Positions 18,619-27,745 of a stretch of DNA of 64,000 bases are shown in pieces. The stretch is from Planctomycetota bacterium (GTDB lineage Bacteria; Planctomycetota; UBA1135; UBA2386), in contig JADJPQ010000002.1 of assembly GCA_016713175.1 (NCBI GenBank), positions 682,001 to 746,000 on the forward strand, given 5' to 3'. The notes below the pieces were generated by a model. It was not told where the DNA came from. It saw only the letters and a program-made list of their open reading frames with translations, and searched no databases. Every line of letters begins with the position of its first letter. Within the stretch, counting starts at the first letter, position 1. Made by a program: the position numbers and the translations under genes.

Positions 18619-20174
18619 ATGAACACCTTCGCGTGTCGCGCCCTGTTGGCGTTCCTCGGCGGCATCGCCTCGGCCCAATCGCCGCTGACCACGTTCCTCG
18701 CCAGCAACAACGGGGGCAACGTTGGCGGCGCGGTGCTGTTCGATCTGGCGGTCGTCGCTCCGCTGACCATCACCGCGATCGACATCAACTCCTCGTCGAT
18801 GGGCGTCAGCGGCACACTGGAAGTCCGGATCTGCCCCGCCACCCGGGTCGGCAACGAAATGAACCCCTCGGTGTGGACCATCGCCAGCACCGGCAACCCG
18901 TTGGTCACCCAGGGGTCGGACGCGCCGACGCCGTGTCCACTGTCGCCCCCGATCCAGCTGGCGCCGGGCACCTACGGCGTGTTGTTGAAGGCTGACACCT
19001 GGGCCCACCGCTACACCAACGGTATCGGGAGCAACCAGGTCCACGCGAACAACGAACTGACGCTCACCGCGGGCGCGGCGCAGAACACGGTGTTCACCAC
19101 CCTGTTCCAGCCGCGGGTGTTCAACGGCAGCCTGCACTACGTCATCGGCCCCGACGTCGCCATCGGCACCCCCTATGGTCGGGGCTGCTATGAGCACTCG
19201 CGCTCGTTCTACGAACGCTTCCCGACCAGTGCGGCTTTCGACCTCGCCAACTCGGCGATGACCCTGGTGTTCACCGGCTCGCAGTACGTCGGCATCGGCG
19301 CCGGCACCTGGCGTGCGCCGACCGCCGCCGCGACGACACTCGCGGTCTCGACGGTCGCGGAGGCCACCGTGGTCCTGCCGCGCCCGCTGCCGTTTCCCGG
19401 CGGCACCACCAGCCAGCTCGTCGTGCACCCGTTCGGTTTCGTGTCGACCGCGGTCGGCAATCCCGGCTTCACCATCGACGTCAATGCCTGGCTGCAGTCG
19501 CCATCGCCGCGCTGGGGCGACTGGCAGACGCTGGACCCAATCTGCCAGGCAGCGGTCCGGTGCTGTTCGAACTGCAGGGCAATCTCGCGATCATCACCTG
19601 GAACGGGGTCCTGAATGGTGCCGGCGGCAGTGGCAACTGGTTCCAGATGCAGTTCAACCTGAACGACGGGTTCGTGACCTTCGCCTGGCAGACCGTCAGT
19701 GGGGTCGGGGGCCCACATCTGGTCGGTTTCGCGGCCGGCGGTCCGACGAACGACCTCGGCTCGCTCGATCTTTCGACCGCGTTGGCCGTGTCGTTTGCGA
19801 CGAATCCGACGGATGCCGTGGCGGTGCGGCATCGCGCCGATCGGCCGGTGCTCGGCACGACCGCCAACCTTTGGGCCGAACGGCTCAACGGCGGCACCGT
19901 CGGTGCACTCGGCATCGGACTCGGCCAGTTCCCGCTCGGCCTCGACCTTGCCGGGCTCGGGGCCCTCGGCTGCAGTCGGTACTCGACGCTGGAGACCAAC
20001 GTGCTGGTTGCCGCCGGGCCGAACGGCCGCCTGACCTGGCCGGTCGCGGTGCCGCCGGCGCCGACGCTGGCCGGGGTGCACCTGTACAGCCAGGCGGCGA
20101 TCCTCGTCCCGGGCCGCAACAACGCGGGGTTGTTGACCAGCAACGGCATCGACTTGCGATTGCACGTTCGCTGA
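18619..20174 (+). CDS. secreted protein of unknown function with one frame break
   Basis: ATG 18619 starts a signal peptide (MNTFACRALLAFLGGIASAQ). The first frame reads well to WGDWQTLDP and is then lost. The next frame picks up exactly with NLPGSGPVLFELQGNLAI and continues to the stop at 20174. Adding one C to the CCC at 19536-19538 joins them into a 518-residue protein, so a one-base deletion (real or a sequencing error) is the simplest view. The N-terminal part has all-beta character (GTLEVRIC, GTYGVLLKADTWAH) and the end is the shared C-terminal module (LGALGCSRYSTL, WPVAVPPAPTLAG, LLTSNGIDL). No enzymatic motif is recognised. Confidence 0.75.
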
Positions 20175-20194
20175 TCCGGCTTTGACGGTGACGC

Positions 20195-20212
20195 CGCGGC
20201 GGCCGTGCCGCG
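20195..20212. terminator. hairpin between convergent genes
   Basis: CGCGGC, 6-base loop, GCCGCG in the 42-base gap between the stops at 20174 (plus) and 20217 (minus). It could end transcription from both sides; no T-run is present. Confidence 0.35.
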
Positions 20213-20216
20213 CGCA

Positions 20217-22397
20217 TCAGTCGCCGACGACCACGCGCAAGCCATTGCTGACCGCCAACCCCGCCACCGCTCCGGCCGGGTCGGCCACGAACACCTGCGC
20301 CGACCACACCGAACCCCGCAGCGCGATCTGCGCCGGTACCGGCAGCTTCCAGCTCGCGAACCCGCCTGCCTGCGTCACCGCGAACGCGCCCGCCACCGTG
20401 CCATCGAGCCACACCGTGCAGGGCCCGAGCGCCGTCGCGCGCACCGACGTCCCGATGCCGAGCACCGCCGGCGCCAGCGACGGCGCCGAGGCCAGATCGA
20501 TCGCGAACACGGGCTCGCCGAGTGCCGGCGCGCTGCCCGACGCCGTCGGACCACCGCAGCCGGCGCTCAACACCGACAACGCCGCCGGGGTCAACGCGCC
20601 ATACACCCAGGTGTCGTGCAGCGAGCCGAACTCGCCGCCGAACAACACCGACCGGCGCAACCTGGCGTCATGGACCATCGCCTGCCCGGTGCGCCGTGCC
20701 GGTCCAGTCACCGCCATCTGCGACCAGCGGACGCCGTCCCATTCCCACACCTCGAACGTCGACGTCGTGCTGCCAGAACCCAACACCAGCCGTTGCCGCG
20801 CCAGATCGTGACACAGCGCGTGCTCGAATGCGGGCGGCGTCGTCGCCGAACCGGGCGCCAGCGACCAGTTGCTGCCGTTCCATTCCCAGGTGTCGGCGGC
20901 GACGCCGCCCGCGTCGACGCCGGCAACCAGCACGACCGTCGCGCGCTGCGGGTCGTGCGCCATCGCATGCCGGCTGCGCGCGCTCGGACGAACCCCCGGC
21001 TGCCGTTGGGTCCACGTCACGCCGTTCCATTCCCAGGTGTCGTCGAGCCGCTGTACCAGCAGGGAATCGAGTCCGCCAAACAGCACCACAACCTGCCGAC
21101 CGAGGTCCGCTGCCATCGCGTGGCCGCCGCGGGGCGTCGGCCCGGTGGCGGCACGCTGCAGCCAGGTCGTACCGTTCCACGCCCAGGTCTCGCTCGCACC
21201 GGTTGCGCCAGTGCCAAACCACACCGACTCACCGCGACCGGCGTCATACGCAAGCAGGCCACCGCCGCCGGCGATCGGCGCAGTCGTGGTGTTGCGCTGG
21301 CTCCAGTCCACGCCGTTCCACTCCCAGGTGTCGGCGAACGCTGGGGCGCCGAAGCCGCCGAACAGCACGGTGACGCCGCGCTGCAGGTCGTAGGTCATCG
21401 CATGCCCGAAGCGGCGCGCTGGCAACGACCGCATCGGGCGTTGTGTCCAGCCATTGCCATCGCGCTGCCAGGTGTCACGCAGCCAGTTGGCGCCACCACC
21501 CGAGCCGCCGAACAGCACCAGTCGGGAACGCACGGTGTCGCCAACCAGTGCATGCCCTTCGCGTGCCGGCGGCCCGGACAGTGCCATCTGCCAGCCGTTG
21601 CCATCCCATTCCCAGACGTCCGCGAACGGCGATCCGCTGGCAAATCCACCCATCAGCGCGACGCGCTGACTGCCGGCATCGAAGGCCATCGCGTGGCCGC
21701 TGAGCGCGGCCGGGCGGAACAGCGGCGTGCGCGGGGCCCACAGCGTGCCATCCCAGGTCCAGGTGTCCTGCAGCCGGCCGTTCGTTCCGCGGCCGCCAAA
21801 CAGCACGGTGACGCCGCGCGCGGCATCGAAGGCCATCGCCCCCTGATAGCGCGGCGGCGGCAGCAACGCCGGAGTCCGCGGCGCCCAGGTCATGCCATTC
21901 CATTCCCAATGATCGCCGAGCACCTGTACATTGTCATGGCCGCCGAACAACAACGTCCGTTGCCGCAGCGGATCATGCACCAGCACATGACCAAACCGCG
22001 CCGACGGTGCCGTCACCGGCTGGCGAAGCTGCCAGTCGATCCCGTTCCACGTCCAGGTGTCGGCCAGCACGCCCAGGCCATCGGCTCCGCCGAACAGCAG
22101 CGACTCACGCCAGATCGGCCCGAACGCCAATGCCGCCTGGTGCCGGGCAGGTGGGCCCTGCCCTTCGGCGCGGAGCAGCCAGTCGATGCCATCGAACTCC
22201 CAGGTCTGGGCGCTGGGCCCGTCGCCCCGGAAGCCGCCGAACATCACCGTGCGTTCGCGGTTGGCGTCGAACGTCATCGCCATACCCTGCGTCGCCTCGA
22301 GCACGCGGACGCGCTGCCACGAGGTCTGGGCGCGCGGCGCCGTGGTGGTCATGGCCAGGGCGAGGCTGACGGCGTAACGCGAGCGGAACGACAGCAT
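20217..22397 (-). CDS. large secreted Kelch-repeat protein
   Basis: About 726 residues from ATG 22397 (an ATG at 22412 would add five). The N-terminus is a signal peptide ending near TTTAPRAQ. At least eleven blades of about 48 residues follow, each with a VLFGG-type strand, DTWEWNG- or DTWTWDG-type turn and a RxGHAMAxD helix-like start, for example TVLFGGFGAPAFADTWEWNG. This would fold as one or two Kelch beta-propellers, usually used for protein or carbohydrate binding. The C-terminal 100 residues (GCGGPTASG, LGPCTVWLDG, WKLPVPAQ, GLAVSNGLRVVVG) are the shared module. It converges on the gene ending at 20174. Confidence 0.85.
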   Translation of the reverse strand: MLSFRSRYAVSLALAMTTTAPRAQTSWQRVRVLEATQGMAMTFDANRERTVMFGGFRGDGPSAQTWEFDGIDWLLRAEGQGPPARHQAALAFGPIWRESLLFGGADGLGVLADTWTWNGIDWQLRQPVTAPSARFGHVLVHDPLRQRTLLFGGHDNVQVLGDHWEWNGMTWAPRTPALLPPPRYQGAMAFDAARGVTVLFGGRGTNGRLQDTWTWDGTLWAPRTPLFRPAALSGHAMAFDAGSQRVALMGGFASGSPFADVWEWDGNGWQMALSGPPAREGHALVGDTVRSRLVLFGGSGGGANWLRDTWQRDGNGWTQRPMRSLPARRFGHAMTYDLQRGVTVLFGGFGAPAFADTWEWNGVDWSQRNTTTAPIAGGGGLLAYDAGRGESVWFGTGATGASETWAWNGTTWLQRAATGPTPRGGHAMAADLGRQVVVLFGGLDSLLVQRLDDTWEWNGVTWTQRQPGVRPSARSRHAMAHDPQRATVVLVAGVDAGGVAADTWEWNGSNWSLAPGSATTPPAFEHALCHDLARQRLVLGSGSTTSTFEVWEWDGVRWSQMAVTGPARRTGQAMVHDARLRRSVLFGGEFGSLHDTWVYGALTPAALSVLSAGCGGPTASGSAPALGEPVFAIDLASAPSLAPAVLGIGTSVRATALGPCTVWLDGTVAGAFAVTQAGGFASWKLPVPAQIALRGSVWSAQVFVADPAGAVAGLAVSNGLRVVVGD

Positions 22398-22553
22398 GCA
22401 GGGGCGCACCATGATACCCGGCCGTTGCAAGCCGTGTTCCGCACTCCCCAGGCCCCCAGCGCGGAGCCCGCGGGACCATCGGAGCAAACGACTGGAGGCG
22501 ACAGCCGCCGGTGCAGGGCCTGGCCGCGCCGAGGATCGGCGTCGCCAGCCAGA

Positions 22554-23204
22554 TCAGGCGCGGCGAGGGCGCCGGGAGCCACCGCTGGCGCGGCGTGCCG
22601 CCGCGGTTTCGGCATCCGCCAGCAGCCGCTCCACGTAGTCGCGCAGACTGACGATCGCCGCGTCGTACGCCTCGAAGTTGCGATACGCCCGCGCCAGCAG
22701 TACGGCCCCCTCCATCGTCACCAGCACGAACACCGCCATCCGGCGTGGGTCCTGGTCGTCGGGCAGTCGCGGCGCCGCTTCCCGGAAGCACTGTTCGATC
22801 GCGTCGAGCCAATTGTCGAAGTTCCGCACCAGCAGCCGGCGGGCCGCCGGGTGAGTGTTACTGACCTCGATGACCAGGTTGCCGATCGGGCAACCGTGTT
22901 CGAAGTCCGTCATCTCGAGCATCCGCCGATAGCCGCCGAGCAGCGCGAACACGCGTTCGATCGGATCGTTCTCGCGTTGCCAGATCGGGTCCAGCACCAC
23001 GGGCTGCAGCAGTTCGTGCCGCCGCAACAGCGTTGCGTGCAGCAGGTCCTCCTTGGTCGGGAAGAAGTGGTACAGCGAACCCGGCAACACCTTGGCCTTG
23101 CGCGCGATCTGCGCGAGTCCGGTGGTCGCGTAGCCCTGGAACGTGAACAGGTCCATCGCGGCGGCGATCAGTTTCTCTCGGGTACTGGCGGAAGCTGCAC
23201 TCAT
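22554..23204 (-). CDS. TetR/AcrR-family transcriptional regulator
   Basis: 216 residues from ATG 23204. The N-terminal helix-turn-helix shows REKLIAAAMDLFTFQGYATT and IARKAKVLPGSLYHFFPTKE, the standard TetR DNA-binding signature. The C-terminal ligand domain includes DFEHGCPIGNLVIEVSN and VFVLVTMEGAVLLARAYRN, as in the LmrA/YxaF-like branch, whose members answer small aromatic or lipophilic compounds. It lies 76 bases after the thioredoxin-like gene on the same strand, separated by a hairpin. A 17-base sequence 15 bases upstream of its start recurs in the promoter of the 23.3-27.1 kb operon, so it probably represses itself and that operon. Confidence 0.9.
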   Translation of the reverse strand: MSAASASTREKLIAAAMDLFTFQGYATTGLAQIARKAKVLPGSLYHFFPTKEDLLHATLLRRHELLQPVVLDPIWQRENDPIERVFALLGGYRRMLEMTDFEHGCPIGNLVIEVSNTHPAARRLLVRNFDNWLDAIEQCFREAAPRLPDDQDPRRMAVFVLVTMEGAVLLARAYRNFEAYDAAIVSLRDYVERLLADAETAAARRASGGSRRPRRA

Positions 23205-23218
23205 GGCACGCGCGTCTC

Positions 23219-23235
23219 TTGGGTGGTCGACCAAC
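23219..23235. promoter_or_regulatory. operator-like site upstream of the TetR gene
   Basis: TTGGGTGGTCGACCAAC, with the perfect core TGGTCGACCA (23224-23233), 15 bases before the TetR start at 23204. It matches 15 of 17 bases of the reverse complement of 27128-27144 (TTGGGTGGGCAACCAAC) in the operon promoter. Such pairs of dyad sites are the normal mark of TetR autoregulation. Inferred from sequence only. Confidence 0.55.
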
Positions 23236-23239
23236 ATGA

Positions 23240-23278
23240 GGCGGTTCGGCGCGGCCGTCAGGTCGGCGGCCGAACGCC
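23240..23278 (-). terminator. hairpin after the thioredoxin-like gene
   Basis: GGCGGTTCGGC and GCCGAACGCC pair over ten bases with one bulge, starting three bases past the stop at 23281. It may end the three-gene operon ahead of the TetR gene. No T-run is present. Confidence 0.45.
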
Positions 23279-23280
23279 CG

Positions 23281-24420
23281 CTACTTCATCGCCTTGTCGA
23301 GGCGCTCCTGCAACTGGGCAGCGGTCAGTCCTTTGGTGGCGCGGACGATCGCTGCCATCGCGACACCCAGCGTGCCCGCCCGCCGGGCCACCGGGTGGTC
23401 GCCGTGTTTGCCGGCAAACCGACGAACGGTCACCAGATCGTCGAGGTCGAGCTTGCCGAGCTGGCCGTCGAGATAGGTCTTCGTCAGCTGGGACAGTTCG
23501 CGGTCGAGACGCAACCCGCGATCCCATTCCGGCCCGGTGACCGAATCGGCGACCGTCGCCCAGGTTGCCGCCAGCGCCGCGTGGTTTCGCGCCGCCTCGG
23601 CCAGCCGGCGGCGCACGGGATCGGCCTCGACGAAGCGACCCTCTGCGACCAGCCGCTGCAGGCGTTGGACAGCCCAGGCAAAGGCCTGGGTCAACTCGTC
23701 CCGAACGACCTGCAGATCCGGCGCAGGGGGTGCCGAGGACTTGACCACGTTGTCGAGGATGCGCATGGCGCCCGCGAAATCGGCCTTGCCGAACGCCGCC
23801 GCGCGCGCGGATCGCGCGGTCTCGGGTTCACCCCAGCCCAGGCGCCGCCGCCGGCATTCGGCAGCCACGGCCTTGCGGAGGGCGGCGCGGTAGTCACCGG
23901 CGGCCTTCGGGGCCGACGCCAGTTCGGCGGTACCCTCGCTGACCAGCGTGCCATCGACCCCGATCAGCACCAGCGAGCGCTCGTCATTCCGACTGGCGGC
24001 GCGCTCGATCGGCAGATCGCGGTCTTCGCCCAGCGTCGGCGCCAGCCACACCGGAGTCACGAAGAAGCGCAGCCAGAACGACCATTTCTCGGCCCACAGC
24101 TCGCGCGGCCAGGCCACCCGATCGACCAGGATCACGATCAGGCCCTCGTCGCCGAACTCCCGCGCCAGATCGCGCGCGACCCAGGCGGCATGGACGCCAT
24201 CGACCAGGTGCTGTCGGAAGTTCGCGATCAGCACCGGCTGGCCGCGCAGTTCGGCCAGCCGGGTGCGGCCATCGTGGCCGATCAGCCCCTCGAACTCGAG
24301 GTCGGGCACCGGCGCGCCGACGGCAGCGGCCGTCTGTTGCGCGACCGCAACGGTCAGCAGCGTCAAGCCAGCGACCACGCCGAACCAACGCCGCAGCATC
24401 GTTCGCATCGGCCACCTCAT
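23281..24420 (-). CDS. exported thioredoxin-fold-like protein
   Basis: 379 residues. ATG 24420 overlaps the WD40 stop (ATGA). A signal peptide ends near LTVAVAQQ. Residues of about 35-190 look like a TlpA/AhpC-type thioredoxin fold: VGAPVPDLEFEGL, then LAELRGQPVLIANFRQHLVD and a later VLIGVDGTLVSEGT. The usual CxxC is absent: the position after ANF is RQHL, so redox activity is doubtful. The C-terminal half is helical and charged, without a known domain, ending AAQLQERLDKAMK. As the third gene of the overlapping operon it may work with the WD40 protein outside the cytoplasm. Confidence 0.75.
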   Translation of the reverse strand: MRWPMRTMLRRWFGVVAGLTLLTVAVAQQTAAAVGAPVPDLEFEGLIGHDGRTRLAELRGQPVLIANFRQHLVDGVHAAWVARDLAREFGDEGLIVILVDRVAWPRELWAEKWSFWLRFFVTPVWLAPTLGEDRDLPIERAASRNDERSLVLIGVDGTLVSEGTAELASAPKAAGDYRAALRKAVAAECRRRRLGWGEPETARSARAAAFGKADFAGAMRILDNVVKSSAPPAPDLQVVRDELTQAFAWAVQRLQRLVAEGRFVEADPVRRRLAEAARNHAALAATWATVADSVTGPEWDRGLRLDRELSQLTKTYLDGQLGKLDLDDLVTVRRFAGKHGDHPVARRAGTLGVAMAAIVRATKGLTAAQLQERLDKAMK

Positions 24421-26489
24421 GGCTGCCGCTGCCTCGCCGGTACGGCGTCGAATCCGATCAGTTCCCGTTCCAACGTCAGCACCCACAGTCGCTGCCCATC
24501 GCGACTCCAGGCCAGGCTGTAGGCATCCTTGACGTCGCGCGACCAGACGGCGGCGCGCGTCGCGACGTCCCAGACGACCAGCCGGTCGTCCTCACCGCAG
24601 GTCGCGAGCCGACGGCCATCCGGCGACATTTCGGCCGCCCGCCCGTTGCCGTCGTGCGCCCGCACCTGGGCCACCGCCGTGCCATCGGCAGCGCGATACG
24701 CCCGCAAGGTGCCATCCTCGCCCAGGGTCAGGACCTCACTGCCATCCGGCGTGAACCGGATACCCGTGACCCGACCGCGATGGCCACGCAGCGGGATCCG
24801 CAGTTCGCCGGTCGCGGCATCGTGCAACGCCGCGCCGGCCTGGCCTGCGATCGCGACCGTGGCATCGTCCGGCGAGAACGCGAGCCGCACCTGCTGTCCG
24901 GCGAACTCCGCCGTCCAGAGCAGATCACCGGTGGCAACACGCCACGCCCGGGCTTTGTGGTCGCGCGACACCGCCGCGAGCAGGCGACCGCCATGGCTCC
25001 ACGCGATCGCGTCGACGCCGCCACCGCAGCCATGCCCCGGCGCACCTGCCGGCGCGACCGACAACGCCCGCCGGATCGCGCGTTCGCCGAGGTCCCACAC
25101 CAGCAACTGCCTGGCGCCGGCGCTGGCCAGCAAGCTGCCATCGGGCGAGAACTGCACGCAACCGACCCAATCGTCCTCGCGCCCGAGCGCATCGACGCGG
25201 GTGCCATCGCCCGGCGAATGGAGTGCCAGCTGACCATCGGCGAAGCCGATCGCGAGCAACTTGCCGTCGGGGCTCTCGGCGGCGTGATACCCGGCTTGGT
25301 CGAAGACCGTCCGGCGCGCCACCGCCGGGGCCCCGGGGACATCCCACAGCCGCACCGTCCCGTCGGCACTCCCGGTCAGCAAGCGTGACGGCCCGACGAA
25401 CACCAGTGCGCGCACGACACCGCGATGTCCGAGCAGCCTGGCCAGCGGCCGGCCACTGCCCGCATCCCACAATCGCACCGAACTGTCGGCCGATCCGCTG
25501 GCCAGCGTGGCGCCATCGGGCGAGAACGCCACGCCCTCGACGATCCGGGTGTGACCGACAAGATCCCGGACGGACGTTCCGTTCCAGGGTTCGAACAGGT
25601 GGATCTGGTCGTCCTTGCACGCGACGGCCAGCAGCGCGCCATCCGCGGTCAACGCCGAGGCCTGGGCCGCGCGATAGCCACCTTCGGGCCCCAACCGGAC
25701 CACCGTCGGCCGTTCGGGCGCCGACAGATCGAAGACGTGCAGCTGCTGATCCCAGGACGCCGCGGCGATCCTGCTGCCATCCACACTCCAATGCGAACAG
25801 GTGATCGGGGCATAGCCGCTCTGCAGGAGCGCCAGTTCGCGGCCATCGGCCGGATCCCAGATCCGCACTTCGCCACCCTTGGGGCGCTGGTAGCTGGTGC
25901 TGCACACGCGTTTGCCATCCGGTGCGAAGCGGACCGTCGTCACCGGATAGCTGTGCTGGGTGAAACTGCTGATCGTCGCACCCGTGGCCACATCGAAGAC
26001 CCGTGCGGTCTTGTCTGCCGAAGCCGACGCCAGCCGACGGCCGTCGGCGGCGAAGGCGACGCAATACACCGCGTGACGGTGCACCTCGATCGTTCGCTGC
26101 GGCGAGGGTGCAGCCGCGGCCTTCGGGTCGAGCAGGGCCGCGGCATCCCACAGGCAGATCACGCCGTCGCTGGCGCCCGTGGCGATCCGCGTGCCATCCG
26201 GCGACACCGCGATTGCCGAGACGCCGGCTTCGTGCAGCGCGAACGTCGCCAGGCTCTGGTCGCTCTCCGCCGCCAGCACCTGCCACTCGAACGCGCGGTG
26301 CTCGATCGGTACCGCCTCGAGCCAGCGGCGCGCCGCGCCGGTGTTGCCGCGAGCCAGCGCACCTTCCGCCGCGGCGATGTGCGCGACGTACGACTCGAAC
26401 GCGGGCGACAGCGGCGGCGGCTGCTGGGCAACAGCCAGCGCCTGCGCGCAACCGACGATCGCACCGCCGACTCGAAGGCGTGCATTCAT
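24417..26489 (-). CDS. WD40-repeat protein, probably exported
   Basis: 690 residues. ATG 26489 overlaps the stop of the SRPBCC gene (ATGA). A short hydrophobic N-terminus ending AVAQQ looks like a signal peptide. After a helical stretch (about 25-75) come some 13 WD40 units with the typical SPDGTRIATGASDGVICLWD and ADGRRLASASADKTARVFD pattern, enough for two seven-bladed propellers. Such proteins are binding platforms. The N-terminal EGALARGNTGAARRWLEAVP resembles the linker of planctomycetal serine/threonine kinases that carry WD40 domains, but there is no kinase here. The operon links it to a lipid- or ligand-binding SRPBCC protein and a thioredoxin-like protein. Confidence 0.88.
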   Translation of the reverse strand: MNARLRVGGAIVGCAQALAVAQQPPPLSPAFESYVAHIAAAEGALARGNTGAARRWLEAVPIEHRAFEWQVLAAESDQSLATFALHEAGVSAIAVSPDGTRIATGASDGVICLWDAAALLDPKAAAAPSPQRTIEVHRHAVYCVAFAADGRRLASASADKTARVFDVATGATISSFTQHSYPVTTVRFAPDGKRVCSTSYQRPKGGEVRIWDPADGRELALLQSGYAPITCSHWSVDGSRIAAASWDQQLHVFDLSAPERPTVVRLGPEGGYRAAQASALTADGALLAVACKDDQIHLFEPWNGTSVRDLVGHTRIVEGVAFSPDGATLASGSADSSVRLWDAGSGRPLARLLGHRGVVRALVFVGPSRLLTGSADGTVRLWDVPGAPAVARRTVFDQAGYHAAESPDGKLLAIGFADGQLALHSPGDGTRVDALGREDDWVGCVQFSPDGSLLASAGARQLLVWDLGERAIRRALSVAPAGAPGHGCGGGVDAIAWSHGGRLLAAVSRDHKARAWRVATGDLLWTAEFAGQQVRLAFSPDDATVAIAGQAGAALHDAATGELRIPLRGHRGRVTGIRFTPDGSEVLTLGEDGTLRAYRAADGTAVAQVRAHDGNGRAAEMSPDGRRLATCGEDDRLVVWDVATRAAVWSRDVKDAYSLAWSRDGQRLWVLTLERELIGFDAVPARQRQP

Positions 26490-27109
26490 GCGGCCTCCAG
26501 CAGTTCACGCAGAGCCTGCAGGCACTGCCCCCAGCCAAGCCGCAGCACATCGGCGTCGCGCCGCAGTTGGATCCGGGTGTGGTTCAGGGTGATGCCGGTG
26601 CGACCCTTGCCTTTGTCGGCGAACAGCACCTCGACCTGGCTGTCCGGCGCCAGATCCGAGGACTGCCAGCTGGCCCGCAGGTCCTTGTCGGCGCGGATCC
26701 GGGTGAACGTCAGCTGGTCGCCGTCGCCATCGCGCAGCACGCCGCCGTCGGCGAAGTGGACGGAGCTCCCGGCGCCGAACCAGCGTGCGAGCAGTTCGGC
26801 CTTGCCGAAGGCGGCGAACACCTCGGGGAGCGGCGCCGCCACCGTCTTGGTGACGCAGATCGAGTAGCCCCTGGGCCGCCCGTCCTTCTCGCGCTGGCCG
26901 CGCGCCTTCTCGTATTCGACCGCCAGCGTCGTCGCCCACCACTCGTCCTTGCCGACGGCGGTGAGCGCCGCCTGCGCCAGTTCTCGGCGCCCGGCGGCCG
27001 GGCCCGGTGACTGATCGAGCACCGCGAACCACTGCGCCAGGGTCTTGCCGGTGGCTTGCCGGCACGCGGCGTCGGTCGGTTCCTGGGTCTCCGGAGTGAT
27101 CCTCTGCAT
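26486..27109 (-). CDS. DUF4287 plus SRPBCC (AHSA1-type) protein
   Basis: 207 residues from ATG 27109. Residues of about 15-75 (TGKTLAQWFAVLDQ, WWATTLAVEYEKARGQRE) form the DUF4287 domain. The rest is an AHSA1/START-like SRPBCC domain: ICVTKTVAAPLPEVFAAF, LARWFGAGSSVHF, and the closing LGWGQCLQALRELLEA. SRPBCC domains enclose hydrophobic ligands; no catalytic role is assigned to this DUF4287 fusion. It is first in the overlapping three-gene operon and sits directly behind a good promoter with an operator-like dyad. Confidence 0.88.
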   Translation of the reverse strand: MQRITPETQEPTDAACRQATGKTLAQWFAVLDQSPGPAAGRRELAQAALTAVGKDEWWATTLAVEYEKARGQREKDGRPRGYSICVTKTVAAPLPEVFAAFGKAELLARWFGAGSSVHFADGGVLRDGDGDQLTFTRIRADKDLRASWQSSDLAPDSQVEVLFADKGKGRTGITLNHTRIQLRRDADVLRLGWGQCLQALRELLEAA

Positions 27110-27120
27110 GCAGCTTGCCT

Positions 27121-27148
27121 CGATTTGGTTGGTTGCCCACCCAAATCG
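27121..27148. promoter_or_regulatory. operator-like dyad at the SRPBCC operon promoter
   Basis: CGATTTGG and CCAAATCG are perfect 8-base arms around a 12-base centre, and 11 of 14 position pairs are symmetrical. It overlaps the -10 box (27145-27150) and the likely transcription start. Its inner part is nearly the same as the site upstream of the TetR gene (23219-23235). Confidence 0.6.
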
Positions 27149-27172
27149 TAGCCAACGCCGGAACGGCGTCAA
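27145..27172 (-). promoter_or_regulatory. sigma70-like promoter of the SRPBCC-WD40-thioredoxin operon
   Basis: On the minus strand TTGACG (27172-27167), 16-base spacer, TACGAT (27150-27145), about 36 bases before the start at 27109. The -35 box matches five of six consensus bases. Confidence 0.55.
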
Positions 27173-27250
27173 GATGGGCACCAACTGACGACGCGCTCCC
27201 GTCGGTGGACGCGGCAAACGACCCGACCGGCGTTCGCCTGCCGGCACCGC

Positions 27251-27585
27251 TCGAGCGGCGATCCTGGCTCACCCGGTGCGCCGCCAGAACCTCCCGCACC
27301 GCGACCGCGAACTCGGGTTCGGCCAGCGGGTGACGTGGTCGCCGCCGGCCACGAGCCGCAGTCCTCCATGCGGGCGTTCCTCGCAGCCAAGCCGTTGGCG
27401 CGCGGTGGCAACGGCGACGCGGACCGCCGCCGACTCGTCGGCGGCGTGCAAGAACAGTGGCGGCGCGTGGCACTTCCGGAGCCTTTCGGCCCGCCCCTTC
27501 ACCCAGCGCAGCGGACGCCGCCCGTACAGGACATCGCCCCAGGGCTTCTGGCCCCAGGGCGATCGTCGCGTCCGTTCGACCGGAC
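27251..27585 (-). pseudogene. C-terminal remnant of an alpha/beta hydrolase
   Basis: The minus strand reads KPWGDVLYGRRPLRWVKGRA, CHAPPLFLHAADES and GGLRLVAGGDH, then, after a frame change near 27335, PLAEPEFAVAVREVLAAHR. This is the end of an alpha/beta hydrolase: the LFLHAADES strand carries the usual acid region and GGDH the catalytic His. The nucleophile elbow and the N-terminal half are missing, and the frame is broken, so it is a relic. Its upstream end abuts the tRNA. The remaining bases 27173-27250 hold nothing recognised. Confidence 0.6.
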
Positions 27586-27588
27586 GAC

Positions 27589-27665
<77 letters not shown>

Positions 27666-27745
27666 TTGGGTGAGGCGAAGAGAGTAGCTCCGACTCGCGC
27701 GCGCGCAAGAGCGAAGCGCGGGAAAACCCGCCACCGACGGCGCCG

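Noticed and set aside
20205..23540. Plus-strand frame of about 1100 codons
   Set aside because: It runs antisense to the Kelch-repeat gene and the TetR gene; both have clear family motifs on the minus strand.
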